From assembly GCA_030600725.1 (NCBI GenBank), contig JAUVLN010000165.1:1-5500 (forward strand): a stretch of 5,500 nt of DNA. The letters are read 5' to 3'. The first letter of the stretch is position 1; every line of letters starts with the position of its first letter. Positions 5,280 through 5,500 of this stretch are shown here, piece by piece. Origin of the DNA: Thermoplasmatota archaeon. GTDB lineage: Archaea; Thermoplasmatota; Penumbrarchaeia; Penumbrarchaeales; Penumbrarchaeaceae. Below the pieces are notes generated by a model. The model was given only the letters and a program-made list of their open reading frames with translations. It searched no databases and was not told the DNA's origin. Made by a program: the position numbers and the translations under genes.

Positions 5280-5500
5280 ATGACAAGGGAGATAGATCTC
5301 GAAAAGCTTCGCCACGGCACCGAACTGCTGAAGAGGGGTTTCGCGAAAATGCAGAAAGGAGGCGTGGTGATGGATGTGACGGATGCGTCCCAGGCCAGGA
5401 TCGCGGAGGAGGCGGGAGCCGTTGCGGTCATGGCGCTTGAGAGGGTTCCGGCGGATATCAGGGCCCAGGGTGGTGTGGCCAGGATGGCGGATCCGACCAA
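5280..5500 (+). CDS. pdxS: Pyridoxal 5'-phosphate synthase lyase subunit PdxS, N-terminal part (cut by window edge)
   Basis: 73 residues are visible; the full protein is normally about 290-330. PdxS (Pdx1/SNZ) builds PLP from ribose 5-phosphate, glyceraldehyde 3-phosphate and ammonia supplied by the glutaminase PdxT, as a cytoplasmic dodecamer of (βα)8 barrels. The fragment is nearly textbook: GTELLKRGFAKMQKGGVVMDV (start near residue 13), where D32 is the active-site aspartate of the MDV motif, then AEEAGAVAVMALERVPADIR and GGVARMADPT. The two catalytic lysines lie beyond the window. The ATG at 5280 is set by GAGGTGA. The gene diverges from nre, with a 109-base gap holding both promoters. 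PdxT is not visible; its gene may lie downstream. The product supplies the cofactor of the aminotransferase further left, though they are not in one operon. Confidence 0.97.
   Translation, partial: MTREIDLEKLRHGTELLKRGFAKMQKGGVVMDVTDASQARIAEEAGAVAVMALERVPADIRAQGGVARMADPT

Noticed and set aside
5195..5500. Open frame on the minus strand running off the right edge
   Set aside because: It is the reverse of pdxS and its promoter; pdxS is unmistakable on the plus strand.
2795..5500. A vitamin B6 and aminotransferase gene cluster
   Set aside because: The two genes are separated by the opposite-strand nre gene and have separate promoters, and PLP enzymes are too common for proximity to mean much.

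Overview
This window looks like ordinary chromosome from a euryarchaeon, with Thermoplasmata or a relative as my best guess. The archaeal evidence is direct. One gene encodes an Nre-family DNA repair protein, a family essentially confined to Archaea. Promoters have TATA-box spacing rather than bacterial -35/-10 boxes, and two genes look leaderless while others carry GAGGTG-type Shine-Dalgarno (SD) sites. Coding is dense, AGG/AGA arginine codons are common, and base use is similar across all genes. I see no mobile element, CRISPR array, tRNA or rRNA.

Layout, left to right. (1) 1-391, minus: N-terminal part of an M20-family zinc peptidase/deacylase, cut by the window edge. (2) 440-2713, minus: a 757-residue membrane protein with about 13 transmembrane helices and a C-terminal endonuclease/exonuclease/phosphatase (EEP) domain predicted to lie outside the cell. 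It probably shares a transcript with gene 1. (3) 2714-2794: a compact divergent promoter region with two tandem ACCTC-N3-GAGGT palindromes beside a TATA element readable in both directions. (4) 2795-3898, plus: a fold-type I PLP-dependent aminotransferase. (5) 3893-5170, minus: the Nre-family repair protein, convergent with the aminotransferase and overlapping it by 6 bases. (6) 5171-5279: a second divergent promoter region. (7) 5280-5500, plus: the start of pdxS, the lyase subunit of pyridoxal 5'-phosphate synthase, cut by the window edge.

The genes do not form one obvious pathway. PdxS makes the cofactor used by the aminotransferase, but the repair gene lies between them on the opposite strand, so no operon is implied. 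The most distinctive item is the 757-residue protein. Its order of parts (many helices, then an extracytoplasmic EEP domain) and the wording of its EEP motifs recall the eukaryotic PGAP2IP/Cwh43 C-terminal region, which remodels GPI-anchor lipids. That suggests an archaeal surface-lipid or lipid-anchor processing enzyme, which is inference. The palindrome pair in front of it is the best candidate regulatory site. I did not find a multi-gene system that I could defend as new.
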